NCBI GenBank assembly: GCA_964019425.1
Contig: OZ025786.1
Location: 1,178,001-1,242,000 of the forward strand
Source: Flectonema sp. DT1601
Taxonomy: Eukaryota > Euglenozoa > Diplonemea > Diplonemida > Diplonemidae
Direction: 5' to 3'
DNA length: 64,000 bases
Part shown: positions 42,452 through 53,520 of the stretch, in pieces
Layout: every line of letters starts with the position of its first letter
Position numbering within the stretch: position 1 is the stretch's first letter
The notes under the pieces: model-generated
Told to the model about the DNA's origin: nothing
The model's input: only the letters and a program-made list of their open reading frames with translations
Database searches by the model: none
Made by a program: the position numbers and the translations under genes

Positions 42452-42933
42452 TTAAGGGGGAAAAAGGAAAAAAAAAAAAAAAGAAAAAAAAAGAGAACCA
42501 AGACATGAAATAATATATTAGTCTGAAAAAAAATTTAAAAAAATAAAAGACTTACTTTTCAACAGAGGCAAACATTAACTTGAGTTTTTTGTTCCCTGTC
42601 TCTTTCTCTTTCTCTTTTTTTTTTTTTTTTCCATGTATGGTTCAGTTTTTCCGAATACCAGCTTTAGGTGGGACGTTGACATCCACCCAAGCTTATCAGA
42701 GTATCAATTTTTTTTTTTTTTTTTTTTTCCCCACCTTCGCGAAAAAAAGGTTGTAAGTGAAGCCACTAAAATCTAAGGCTTTTTTTTTAATAAAAAAAAT
42801 TGCCAACTTAAAAGAACAGAGCCGAGAAACTTCTACACCCTATTCTAACAAGCACCCTAAATAATGCAGTAAGAAACACCCGTGATAAAGGAAAAAAGAT
42901 ATTTTAAAACTATGGGGGAAAAAAAGTGTTTGT

Positions 42934-42969
<36 letters not shown>

Positions 42970-43407
42970 TGGTGAGAATAGTAAAAAAATAAAAATGAAG
43001 GGAAAAAAATAAAAAAAAATCACTTACACTAAAGTAAGCACACGCCCCTATCGAACAACCCGACTCCTCTCAACTACGGACCTGCCGCGCGCACTTTTTC
43101 CATTCTAGAAAAAGGGACCAAATAACTACAGGGCTCCCTCAGCTAACTGAACAAGAGAATAGATTTGGTTGTTCAAACGAGAAATGCGTTGCATTGAGTA
43201 CAACAAAAAAAAAAATTTGGACCTTCTGTACATGAACCAGCTTACAAAAGAAAGTTTACGTGTCGCTGCCAATACTCTTTTTTTTTATTTATTATTATTA
43301 TTATTTTTTTTTTTTTTTAATTGTACAATACTTGTTAAGCGAAAAAAGAAATGAAAGTAGCGGATGGGGGGAAAAAAAAAGGGAGAAAAAACACGGTTAG
43401 AAGAAGT

Positions 43408-44382
43408 CTAGTACGTACACGAGCATCCATCACAATTACATCCATAGTTATTCTCCAACTGGTTGCACGAATATTTCCCGGTCGCAACCCACTTGTCACA
43501 GTTGTAACTGTAGCAATTATTATATTTGCACACAGGTGGTGGCGCGTTTGTAGGAATAGCTGTTGGAATTGCGGTTGGGACTGCCGTTGGAATTGCAGTT
43601 GGAATTGCCGTTGGAATCGCAGTCGGGACTGGAGTTGGCACCTTAGTAGGTGGAGCTGTGTACTCATCAAAGTTATCTGGGACGCACTTGGTGCATGACG
43701 GAGCTCCACCCCCTCCAAGAAATCTTCTTGGGCACCAATTAGACTGACACTTGCCATCTTCCCATGCGCAGATTGGAGCACATCCAATACAACCATTGTA
43801 TCCAAACCCTGGACAGTCAGGATGACGGACAATAGAAAAGATACCCATGTGAATAAGGTTGATCTCAGTAGGCGGGGTAGAGATAGTCTCTCCAGGCTGA
43901 ACTTGTCTTCTGAACCCAACCATGTCGTACTTCTGAGCGACGTATGAGAATCTTGGGGCACATGATCCCGACTCCCATCCATCAGAAGGAAGAAGAGCAG
44001 TGTACTTTCCGTTTGTTTCACGGGAACAAGGCGGACAGTGGTACACAAAAATAAAAAAGTCACATGGCTTTCCTGTGCAATCCTTTGGACAGTGCAATGT
44101 GAACTGCGTTCCCGGTAAAATCACTTCACTTTGGTCCGGAAAGAATGCCCTAGCATCGTTACTGGAGGTCAGAATGTCAGGTACTCCCCACAGACGAGCG
44201 TCTAACCCCCCAAGTGACCATCCAGGCATGTCTGCGGTAACAGCCTCAGGGGCGAGTGTCTTAGTCACCACTCCTCCGTTTGACTGAACTCTCTTTATCT
44301 TGACCTGTGCCTGCTGGTTTGTTGTACACGTTGCCGCAGCATGAGCGGTAAACGCGGCAAACAACATGGATTTGAACATCAT
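43408..44382 (-). CDS. Secreted Cys-rich protein with VPT repeat and C-terminal Cys-rich tail (paralogue 1)
   Basis: About 324 residues. Signal peptide MMFKSMLFAAFTAHAAA; a conserved domain (about 18-225) with RLWGVPDI, PKDCTGKPCDFFIFVYHCPP, LLPSDGWESGSCAPRFSYV and GFGYNGCIGCAPICAWEDG; then VPTPVPTAIPTAIPT-type repeats (about 235-265) and a Cys/Tyr/Asn-rich tail. No membrane anchor, so probably secreted or cell-wall associated. A second copy of the conserved domain is at 47600-48322. The frame extends 25 codons upstream, but the ATG at 44382 lies 19 nt after CCTTCCGTTCTAG, so the upstream part is leader. Family not recognised. Confidence 0.85.
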   Translation of the reverse strand: MMFKSMLFAAFTAHAAATCTTNQQAQVKIKRVQSNGGVVTKTLAPEAVTADMPGWSLGGLDARLWGVPDILTSSNDARAFFPDQSEVILPGTQFTLHCPKDCTGKPCDFFIFVYHCPPCSRETNGKYTALLPSDGWESGSCAPRFSYVAQKYDMVGFRRQVQPGETISTPPTEINLIHMGIFSIVRHPDCPGFGYNGCIGCAPICAWEDGKCQSNWCPRRFLGGGGAPSCTKCVPDNFDEYTAPPTKVPTPVPTAIPTAIPTAIPTAVPTAIPTAIPTNAPPPVCKYNNCYSYNCDKWVATGKYSCNQLENNYGCNCDGCSCTY

Positions 44383-45716
44383 TTTGTGTTGCAAAATATT
44401 TCTAGAACGGAAGGGGGGAAAATAATTATTCGGAAGTCTAACTAACACCAGACACACTGAAATAAGAATTCAAAACTAACTCGTCTCTTAAGAAAACCAA
44501 TCTGAGCTGTTCTTCCCTCACTCCCTGCGATATTGTGTTAGGATGTATTACTGATGTGTGGGGGGGGAATATGTACAAGCAATACATGAACCTACAAAGA
44601 GATCCGATATAGAAAGGGGAACGTGAAGGGATTAACAGACTATCGGTAAGGGAGGAGTGCGTGAAGGAGATGCTTGCGAAATGCGAAAGAAAAAGTTCAA
44701 AGGGGGAAGGGTGCGAGGTTGTGTTTGTTCTCGGTTTTTTTTTATTTGTATGCAAATCCGACCTAGCTAACCACAGCAAAAAGAAACTATCTCCTTACTA
44801 GATTCAAGCTGGAATTCTAATTTGCAAATGCTAAACCTTTTTTTTTTTTTTTTTTTTCCGTGAAAATTCTACTTCGCTCATTACAGACGCTAAAAAACAA
44901 AACAAAAAAAAAAAAGAACTGGTGCTAATTAGTAACATAATATTCCGTGGAGGGCACAGAACCGTAATCTTGTCTTATTTTCGCTAAAATACTTCAGAAA
45001 AGACTACATTTGTTCTTCCAAACATTTCTTTTTCCTTGTTCAGCATATGAACAGAAGAAGAAAAAAAAAAAAATCGATCACGAGGCAAAACATCGGGTAG
45101 TGTAAAACGCAGAAAATGAGAAAAAAAAAGAAAAGGGGAAAAAAGAATAGAAAAAAAAAAAAAAAATTCTGACCTCACAATTTATTAGATTTAAATATCT
45201 GTTTAAAAAGAGAGGACCATAAAAAAAAAAGAGAAAGATGGGGAGCAAAATATACTATTGTGCAAGTGAAAATATGCTGGATTGTTTTTCTTTTTTTTTT
45301 TTCTTTTTGATCACCTGCAACCTAAATACATCTACTCCACAGGTATCAACATTTAGTTTCAGTTTTTTTTTTTTTTTTTTCTTTCTTAATAATAAGGATT
45401 TCGCTTTGCATGAAAACAAGCAAGCAAAAAAATAAAAATAAAATAAAATTTTGGCACCCCACGGACTCCAACTCTGTTGGGTCGTACTTGAGGTTTGTAG
45501 TGTTGCTAGCACATTATTCGTATGAATATCTGAAATGTGTTAATAGAAAAAAACTGACGGCACTGGTGCAGTGTTATTCTTTTTCAGACTTTCAAGCAAA
45601 TATCATCAGCCAACAAAAACAAAATGTATAAGGGAAAAAAAGGGAGGGGGGAAAGAAAAATATAAAAAACATTTCCTTCCCCTCGATCATAACCTCGAGG
45701 ACGATGTTTGGGAAAT

Positions 45717-45755
<39 letters not shown>

Positions 45756-47599
45756 TCTATTCTACTATGTTGGTCGTTTTTTTTTTTTTTTTTTTGTTTG
45801 TTTGTTTGTTTGTTTGTTTTGGATCGCAACCCATTCAATTTCTAAACATAAAAAAAACATTGAAAAAATTCATTCATCAAAATAGTTGTAAAATAGAAAT
45901 GAGAATAATATGAGTTGAAAATAATAAATAAACACATCTCCACAAATAGAGCTAGCACGTAGGGAAGAAGAAATGGGGTACATAATCTCTTTCGTTTGCC
46001 GGAAGGTGTTTGTGTTTAACCAGTCACTATTATTTCTCTTCGCATTTTGAATGAATTCAGCAACGAGAGAGAGAGAAAAAAAAGAAAAAAAAGTGAGACG
46101 GCAACGAAAATTGCATAGGTCTGTCCCATCCCAATGTAATAATGGTAACGGGGACCACGATTCCCACTGAAAATAGAAGGAAAACAGGGAAAAAAAAACG
46201 ACGCAGATGATCATATTTTCCCGACCACCACATATCGAAACGTCAACAGATTTGCTTGTCGTTGTTTCGACGAAACGAAATCCAAGAAAAAAAGGAAAAG
46301 ATTCCCGAGTAACCCATGAGATCTCTCCTACGTTCAATATGGAATATAAAAAAAAAAAAATGTAAAAAAAAATAAATTGGAGAAAAAATAGTTCCGAAAA
46401 TAATATACAAAATCTAGTGTGAAGTAACCATTGCTATTCACTACTTTAAAAAAAAAAAAAATAAATAAGTATCCCCCCCCTCTCTACAGGGCAAAAAACA
46501 CCAAAGAATTCTCGTTTCCGAAAATATTCTAAAGACGATATTTTTTTTATTATTTCTTCTTTGTTTTTTTTTTTTTTTTTTTTTTTGAATTTCCTTGTTT
46601 TGTTTTCTCCCCATAAAAAGAAAAGAAAAAAAAGAAATTTAAAATCGTGCTCATTTAATCTGGAAAAGACAAATCAAATCACATTTGGGTCCATCTCCAC
46701 AAGAACACAACAACTCAACCTAGTAAGTCACATCAATTTGCGAAAAACGAGTTTCGTTAACCAACTCGAATTTATGCAAATTATTTTCGCTTTGGCCGAA
46801 GGGAAAAAAAAAAAAAATAAATAAAATAAAAGGAAAGGAAAGGAAAACAAAAGAAATCTGGCTTGATCACTCTGTAGGAAAGAGCAGATATTCTTTTATT
46901 GGGTGCTTGAATACTGGAACTGTGTGTTACCAGTGTGTTGTACCATTTGTAATGCCACAAGAGGAAGACGAATCGAGGAAAAGAAAACCAAATCGCGGGC
47001 TTGCCAAGGAACAAAGAAACATCTTGCCCAAGACTGTGTAATATTGGTTTTCTTTCTTTCTTTTTTTTTCTTTTTTTTAAAATACCTCCTTCAACAATCA
47101 AAGTATTCTCGGTTTCCATTTTGTGTTCTCACACACAAGGCTTCCCTACTTAGAACCGTTGCGTGTGTGTTTTTTCCTTTTTAAATTTTTTTTTTTCCCT
47201 TTCGTTATTTGTGTTATTTAAATTTTCTTTCTAAAAAATATGAAAATAAATAATAAAAATCACAAGGGGTGCGCAGGAACAATTTGTTTGTTCGTTTTTT
47301 TTATTTCATTTGCTTGTTTGGTATCCAACATAAATAGAAGAGAGTCATTATAAAGAAATAAAAAATAAAGCTTGGAGAAAAAGAAATATAGCTGTTTTTT
47401 TTTTTTTTTTTTTTGGAGGGGGTTAACTGTTTGATTTTGTACGTAAAATACAAATGTTTTGTATCATAAAAAACATAACGATAATTTAACATTAGTTCTG
47501 AGATACAGTGACTAGGTGTGATGCTTAACTTAGCCTTTTAAAGTTTTTTTTGGAGGGGGGGAAGCGTTGATAATATTTTGATTAAAACGAAAGTGTCGA
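44383..47599. other. Gene-poor region
   Basis: Very AT-rich, with T-runs of 20-32 nt (45720-45752, 46562-46586) and a (TTTG)n run near 45794-45820. A 155-codon minus frame (45870-46337) is Phe-rich without a clear start. R1 repeat copy B lies at 47419-47540. A CTAAC branch-like motif 15-20 nt before a CAG near 44525 may mark an untranslated intron upstream of the 44382 gene. Confidence 0.45.
47419..47540. repeat. R1 repeat, copy B
   Basis: About 120 bp nearly identical to 41221-41346, differing by a few small indels and substitutions. It ends 60 bp from the stop codon of the shortened paralogue at 47600-48322. Confidence 0.85.
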
Positions 47600-48322
47600 T
47601 CACGGGAAGACATTTGGTACGCAAACTGTGCAAGAAGGAGGGTTACCACCCCCTACAAATCTTCTTGGGCACCAGTTAGACTGACATCTTCCATCTTCCC
47701 ACGTGCACTGTGGGAAACATCCAACACAGCCGTTGTATCCAAACCCTGGACAGTCAGGTTGACGGGTCAAAGAGAAGATAGCAACGTGTAAAAGATCAAT
47801 TTCAGTTGGTGGGGTCCAGATGTGGTCTCCTGCATCAACTTGTCTTCTGAATCCAACCATGTCGTACTTCTCAGCGACGTATGAGAATCTTGGAGCACAT
47901 GATCCCGCCTCCCATCCATCAGAAGGAAGAAGTCCAGTGTACTTCCCATTTGTCTCATGCGAACAAGGTGGGCAGTGGTACATAAAGATAAAAAAGTCGC
48001 ATGGCTTTCCTGAACAGTCATGTGGACACTTCAACTTAAAACGAGTTCCTGGCAGAATCACTTCAGTCTGATCTGGGAAGTACGCCTTCGCAGATCCGGC
48101 ATAGTTCGAAATGATGTCAGGGACTCCCCACAGACGGGCATCTATTCCAGTGAGTGACCACCCAGGCATGTCTCTGCTAACCGGTTCTTTACTAAGTTGC
48201 GAGAAGCTGGTGCCTCCACCTGAGAGGGCTCTGTCAATGAAAACTTGCGCAAACTGACCGTTAGTACAAGTCGCTGATGCGCTGGTTGCTAATGCTGCTA
48301 ACAAGAACGCCTTCATCATCAT
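47600..48322 (-). CDS. Secreted Cys-rich protein (paralogue 2, shorter)
   Basis: 240 residues with signal peptide MMMKAFLLAALATSASA and the same conserved domain as the 43408-44382 protein: RLWGVPDI, FFIFMYHCPPCSHETNGKY, LLPSDGWEAGSCAPRFSYV, GFGYNGCVGC. Identity over the shared part is high by eye. It stops right after CTVCVPNVFP and lacks the VPT repeat and Cys-rich tail of paralogue 1. Whether this is a natural short form or a truncation by the nearby R1 repeat is open. The ATG is 29 nt after TATATCAG. Tandem paralogues about 4 kb apart suggest a local duplication. Confidence 0.85.
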   Translation of the reverse strand: MMMKAFLLAALATSASATCTNGQFAQVFIDRALSGGGTSFSQLSKEPVSRDMPGWSLTGIDARLWGVPDIISNYAGSAKAYFPDQTEVILPGTRFKLKCPHDCSGKPCDFFIFMYHCPPCSHETNGKYTGLLPSDGWEAGSCAPRFSYVAEKYDMVGFRRQVDAGDHIWTPPTEIDLLHVAIFSLTRQPDCPGFGYNGCVGCFPQCTWEDGRCQSNWCPRRFVGGGNPPSCTVCVPNVFP

Positions 48323-48587
48323 CGTTGAGGTAATAGTTTTTTTTAAATCTGATATAGGGAAAATAAATAATTAAATCAACTCGTCGTTATGTATTTTTTT
48401 TTTTTTATTCTTCAATTCAATCTTTACATCACATCTAGATTAATTATCTGATAAAGAAGAATAATGTGGTTTTTTTTTTTTTTTTTTTTTTTTTTCCTCC
48501 AACCATTGGACACAAACCACCCAAACAATTCCCAACCGTGTAATGAATGTGTAATTCGTGCGTAAGGTAAGCATCGTGTAAGGGACT

Positions 48588-50571
48588 TTACCCATCAACA
48601 CTACAGTGAAAACGACATCTGTTATTAGAGGCCTGATGCATAGAATGCAGTCGCTGTTTTGCTGATGCAGTCATTCGAAGACCATTTAGGTGGACATCTC
48701 TAACTGTAATATCTTCGATAAACAAAAGTGGAGCTAAACGCCAGAGGGAGTCAACAGTGAGTGAAGGACGCTGATACGATAAGTTAATTGATTCCAAGCT
48801 TGACAACGTTCGAGTGAGTGAATGTGCTATTTTCATAATAGATGAAAAAGAAAAATTATTATTCGACAAATCTAAACTCTTAACATTCCCATCACGAACA
48901 CCTTCTAACAACTTTTCCAACACCGAATCTGATAAACTGTTGTTGCTTAGGTTTAACTTGGTGACACTCGTCATAAAAATATCTTTTTTTAACATTTCTC
49001 TAACACCAATATCACCCAAATGGCAGTTAGAAAGATCAAGTAGGTGTAGACTTTGACAGTCTATTATTATTTTTTCAATCATTTTTACTCTCTGAGAACG
49101 AATTCGACATTCACTTAGTGACACTTCATCAGATTCGATGAATGTTACTTCAATCTCAGGAGGAGTGATGTTGTTTAGTTTTTTTAATTCCTCCACGACA
49201 GTTGCATCAAGAGGTGCCAGACATTGTGCATTTTCAAAGTCGCACTTAGCCTGGAACAAATACTCATGTTCTTTTGTTGTTGTTTCATTGTTTGCCAATT
49301 TACAAAAAACAATACCTCTCCGATACCAACACTTGGCAGTGTTCACTCCACCAGGAATGGTCATCGTGTAGTCTGCAGCTGTCAATGCGTCTTTTAGTTT
49401 GTGTAATCGAGTTAAACACAGCGTGATATTCATTGATATCTCTATTGAATTTCTATTCGCCTTCTGCGCTCTTTGATACAGAGATAACGCAGCGGTAAAG
49501 TTTCCCGTTGAAAAGGCCTCCGTGCCTAAACACTTCAAGTTCGATGCCTCGACAAGGTGATTTTCCTCTGTTCCTTCTTCCGTGTTGTCAGGGTCATCCA
49601 CAAAGTCTGAAAGAGGTTTCTGAACTCGTTTTAATAAACGAGCCTTGAACTCTTTCATTCGCACTAAAATTCCATCCCCACACTCCGGTGGAGCGAGGTA
49701 GTTAGTGATTAAAGGTTCACCGTCTTCGTGACGATAGTGGATCTCGCTTATTAAGTTTTTTCCTATTTTTTTTTAATTATTATTACATTAATTACTTGGT
49801 TTTTTTAGTATTTCCGCTCTCTTACAAATAATATATAACACAACCACATACCAACGGCTTCGAAGTGACCGTCCGTATTGAAAATTAAACCTCCTCCTCG
49901 TGGGATGTGCATTGCGACCGAACCAATGCCGTTTTGCTTAACGATTTCAATGGTCAACATTTCATTACAACTTCCTGAATTGATTATTAAAGGGACGATT
50001 GATATTCCGTTGTGTAATGTGTGTTCTTGATTTTCTGATATCCAAAATTTCTTTCCAAGAAACCGACAACCTTCTGCGATCCCGATGACCACAGCTCCAC
50101 TGTAATAACGCCACCTAATTGTGTCAGACAGGTATTGACTTTCATTGAATTTAGAATAGTTTAAATGGTGATCCCCTCCTGCCAATAATATAACATCAGA
50201 TAACTCTAAATGAGTACGCTCAACAGGTGTGATGTTCTCGGCATGGATATGCATGCAATTTGTTATATTTATCTTTTCCATTGCGGCTTTAAAAACCTCA
50301 AAACATTCGTTCAGATCTCCGTTTGCAGTTCCTATGTAAGAGGCGTGGATTTCTTGTTCGAACCCGTCGTAAGATAAGGCTCGTGAAGGTAGTTCACATT
50401 TGACTCTCTCAATCCAGTCGATCCCTTCATTTGTTTTTGAAAACAACAATTGAGAATCTGCTAACATTACAACCGCCGCATACGGTCTGCACTCATCGAA
50501 TTCTCGACGTGATTGAACAGCTTTATTATATTCGTCGATATTAGATACCTCAACCCCCTCCACCATAACAC

Positions 50572-50575
<4 letters not shown>
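48588..50575 (-). CDS. Peptidase S51-like (cyanophycinase-type) / TPR / LRR fusion protein, two exons
   Basis: Exon 1 is 49852-50575, exon 2 is 48588-49762; the 89-nt intron (GTATGT...AAATAG) is phase 1 and rejoins GTTG|GA to read V-G-K-N-L, giving 632 residues. Residues 1-241 resemble the S51 family: ASYIGTANGDLNECFEVF, then VILLAGGDHHLNYSKF, then a nucleophile-elbow region reading VIGIAEGC where active enzymes have G-T/W-S-A-G-A. The catalytic Ser position is Ala, so this domain is probably not a peptidase. Residues about 290-400 carry TPRs (NLKCLGTEAFSTGNFTAALS, AKCWYRRGIVFCKL). Residues about 430-590 are LRRs (LHLLDLSNCHLGDIGVREML, VKSLDLSNNNF). The start follows a long A-run, so its acceptor is less clear. 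I know of no such fusion; role unknown, probably a binding scaffold. Confidence 0.8.
49763..49851 (-). other. Cis intron of the S51/TPR/LRR gene, 89 nt
   Basis: Donor GTTG|GTATGTGG, acceptor AAAAAATAG|GAAAAAAC. Phase 1. The downstream exon is open from the acceptor through 30 codons before its first ATG, with coding-like sequence (LISEIHYRHEDGEPLITNYL), which supports the join. Confidence 0.8.
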
Positions 50576-50608
<33 letters not shown>

Positions 50609-50989
50609 TTTATTTGCAACTAACTGAGTATACGAAAATAGTGTTTTCGAATTGAAGACTAAGTATTCATTTTTTTTATTTGTTTTTTTTTTTTTTTTTT
50701 TTAAATTGATTTGCTATTTTAAATAAAATCGTTTAAACAATCTCAAATAACAAAAAAAAAAAAAAAAAAAAAAAACCAGAAAAGAGAAAAGAAAGAAAAA
50801 AACCAGAAAAAATAATAATAATTGGCTCCTCATACTCAGACTGCTGTGAAGAAAAAGAGGGAAAAAAAAAAGCTTTAGACTTTCAAGTCTAAAACTCGGG
50901 TTAGTTTTCTCACAACTCACAAGTTACCCTGCCAGTGTCTGTTTTGTAATATAACAATAAAATAATCACATTATGCAATCGCAGAAGGG
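50576..50989. other. Intergenic region
   Basis: T-runs at 50577-50605 and 50683-50702, A-run at 50752-50775. No gene seen. Confidence 0.6.
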
Positions 50990-53479
50990 TTACTCTCTCC
51001 CTGACCGCTGTCTATCTTTTGAATGAGGTTGATAGTAATTATTATCTTTCCTCCTCCCAGTCTTTAGTTGTTGATCTCCGTGTTCTGTTTTTGAGTGTTT
51101 CGGAGTTTGATCGCAACCAGATAACTGAGCAACAAGAGAATCAGAAGAAGCTTTAGTCCTCCCACCGCTAACATGACCATGAGTGTAATTAAGGTTATGA
51201 CTAGTAACATGGTCGTGGTGAGATAGAAAACGTTCACTAATTGATTGAATGTGTTGTTCATCATCATCATACTCATAATCACTTCCATCCTCACCATCCT
51301 CATAGTCTGTCGTATACTGAGCACCACTCGTAGTAAAGAATCCTGACACAGGTGATCCTTTACCAACTTCATAAATACCAGATCCAGAAAACGATTTATG
51401 CTTTGTAAAAGAAAATTCATTCTCAAGATTGAACAATAATTTCTCTCTCCTCTGCAAACTCCTCAAAAGTCTACTACAAGACTTTATATCCTCGTTAGTG
51501 AGAACGATTGAAGTTTCTGTTTCAGAGTACGGAACACACGAGACAGAATGCATCGACGCTCTAGTAGCATGTCGAAAAGACCTTCTACAACATCGATGAA
51601 GAGATCTTTTTGATAAAAGTACTGGAACCGGGTGAGTATTTATCTTGTCCATCGGAACTAATATCTCTGTGCCTACCTTAAACAGTGATAATCTCTGAAG
51701 TAATTCATCACACCAAGCTGAATAGGCAACCGGATAATCAATTTCCGTCTCAGCAGAGTTACGAGGAGGAAAACTTAAATTCAATCTCGTTAAAGTTGGA
51801 TAAATTTTTTTCGCTTCATCCATAGGAAGAGATAAACAATAAATGTGTTCCAAGAATTTTTCAATAGTCGGTCGTTGTTCTTTGCAACGACACCTAGTAG
51901 GAAGACAGTAATGTTTATCAAGCTGCTCTGCAGTTGGTCTGTGCGCTTCATTAAACTGGAGACAACTCTGTAATAAGTGAACCAATCCATTACTCAAAGT
52001 AGCAGGTACTAAGAAATCAGATACACACGATGGATGATAAAAAGTATTTACATTTATCCCAACAAATCCATCCGGCCATGGACCTTTTGAGTGCGAATTA
52101 ACTAAAACTAATAATGTTAACCCGACAGACCAGATATCAGCTGCTGATGTTACCCTAGATCCCAGAACTGTGTTATTACCCGATTCTCCAACATGGGAAA
52201 TAAGTCCAATCCGACTATCAAGCAAAGAGTAATCACCAACCCCAGCAAGCTCTGGTGATTTATATATCCTCGTACACATAATATATGGTGATAGTGCTTG
52301 AGTAACGCCTTTATCATTTTCAGTTTTCGTTCCTTTTTTACTGGTTCCAAAATCACCCAACTTTATGAGACCTCCATCTCTTTTTAATAATATATTCGAA
52401 GGTTTTAAGTCTTTGTGAATAATGTTACACTTTCCCATGTGAACTAACGCACACGTGATTTGCTTTGCTATGTCAAATATAATTATTTCTGGAATGATAC
52501 CCGCAGATGATTGTCCCAAAACAATAAGTTCAGACATGTCGGAGTCACATTTCTCATGAGAAACACATTTACAAGGACATTTCTTATAATAAGGTTTATA
52601 TATGGATTTCAACCTTCCAAAAGAAGAAACAGCCGTGATTACGACTATCAAGGCAGCAGTGATGGAAGATTCAAAATGAATTGGCATTTCAACCGGATCA
52701 TGAGGAGGATATCTCGCAGCTATTTTGTTTAGAATTCGTTGTTCAATCATTGCCGATCTTTCTCGCAAGTCATTCAGATCGTTGTCCATGTTTTCAAGAA
52801 CGATTTCAACCGCAACATTACCACCTGGAACTGATAGTTTTTTCAAAGGTACCAAATTAGTTCCATCTTTTGAACTATTTGTAGTACTCGTTGATGAACA
52901 CGGAGATCCAAGTTTTCCCTGTTTAGTTTTTCTCTTTTGAAAAAATTGTTGAGATGGTCGCTGTTGATCTTTATCCATCAACCGAAGACATAATAATTTC
53001 ACAACGTGTGGTGATGAATAGAATAATCTGTTTATTTCACCTTCCAATGATGCTGCAAGTCCGTGACGGGTTGCATCGTCCGCCATCGATAGAGCAACGG
53101 GTGAGAAGTTACTCCCTCCCATAGAAACTTCTTTCCTAACGAAATATTGTCTTCGAGGCCCTCGAAAACGATATACAGATCCTTGGGCTCCTGCGCCAAT
53201 TCGTTCTTCTCGGCCATCATGCTTAGCTAAATCTAGTTCATAAAACAAACAATGCTGACAATATGTTTCGTTACATTTCTTAGTACTCGAGTGGATAACT
53301 ACTTCAGCCTCTGCTCCGCCGTTTTTTTGTAAAAAACTTCCCTCCTTTGTAATTAAGACGCTGCAATTTGCATCCTGCACAGTAACTTTATCACTAGTAA
53401 CTTTTATAGCATCTTGTGACCAAGTATCATCTACAGGTCTCATCTTCATAAAAGGAAGCTTCAGAGCTGATAATTTCAT
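50990..53479 (-). CDS. Protein kinase, Ser/Thr type, with long insert and acidic tail
   Basis: 829 residues, single exon. The kinase domain spans about 93-550: Gly loop GAGAQGSVYRF (95-105), candidate ATP Lys 116 in YFVRKEV, catalytic HKDLKPSN (355-362, HKD for the common HRD), DFG at 376-378, SPELAGVGDYS as the activation-segment end, and DIWSVGLTLLVLV (subdomain IX). Between lobes lies a long insert (about 165-320) with a Ser-rich part and a Cys cluster (CPCKCVSHEKC, 301-311) that might bind metal. The C-terminal region is Ser/Asp/Tyr-rich with DYEDGEDGSDYEYDDD, then basic. All catalytic residues are present, so it should be active. The group is uncertain (STE- or NEK-like). Start at 53479 has CCTTTTTTTAACAG 21 nt upstream. 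Confidence 0.88.
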   Translation of the reverse strand: MKLSALKLPFMKMRPVDDTWSQDAIKVTSDKVTVQDANCSVLITKEGSFLQKNGGAEAEVVIHSSTKKCNETYCQHCLFYELDLAKHDGREERIGAGAQGSVYRFRGPRRQYFVRKEVSMGGSNFSPVALSMADDATRHGLAASLEGEINRLFYSSPHVVKLLCLRLMDKDQQRPSQQFFQKRKTKQGKLGSPCSSTSTTNSSKDGTNLVPLKKLSVPGGNVAVEIVLENMDNDLNDLRERSAMIEQRILNKIAARYPPHDPVEMPIHFESSITAALIVVITAVSSFGRLKSIYKPYYKKCPCKCVSHEKCDSDMSELIVLGQSSAGIIPEIIIFDIAKQITCALVHMGKCNIIHKDLKPSNILLKRDGGLIKLGDFGTSKKGTKTENDKGVTQALSPYIMCTRIYKSPELAGVGDYSLLDSRIGLISHVGESGNNTVLGSRVTSAADIWSVGLTLLVLVNSHSKGPWPDGFVGINVNTFYHPSCVSDFLVPATLSNGLVHLLQSCLQFNEAHRPTAEQLDKHYCLPTRCRCKEQRPTIEKFLEHIYCLSLPMDEAKKIYPTLTRLNLSFPPRNSAETEIDYPVAYSAWCDELLQRLSLFKVGTEILVPMDKINTHPVPVLLSKRSLHRCCRRSFRHATRASMHSVSCVPYSETETSIVLTNEDIKSCSRLLRSLQRREKLLFNLENEFSFTKHKSFSGSGIYEVGKGSPVSGFFTTSGAQYTTDYEDGEDGSDYEYDDDEQHIQSISERFLSHHDHVTSHNLNYTHGHVSGGRTKASSDSLVAQLSGCDQTPKHSKTEHGDQQLKTGRRKDNNYYQPHSKDRQRSGRE

Positions 53480-53520
53480 TATTTTCTTTTCTACCGATGA
53501 CTGTTAAAAAAAGGAGGTAA

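Larger units (their letters stand above)
36421..43407. other. 7-kb gene desert with repeats and coding-like fragments
   Basis: No well-supported gene. Notable content: a 36-nt C run (37724-37759) beside a (GGA)n run, coding-like minus-strand fragments at 37750-38160, a 28-codon frame at 39181-39267 (MNLEEKEINYVQ...) right after a good acceptor, repeat units at 40627-41432, and a piggyBac-like MITE at 41984-42451. Many A/T runs of 15-35 nt. Confidence 0.55.

Noticed and set aside
42443-42455. Telomere-like TTAGGGTTAA
   Set aside because: It is the right end of the piggyBac-like element with its TTAA target, not a tandem telomeric array.
45870-46337. 155-codon minus-strand frame
   Set aside because: Begins with a non-ATG codon, Phe/Ser-rich, no domain; several frames are open over the same stretch.
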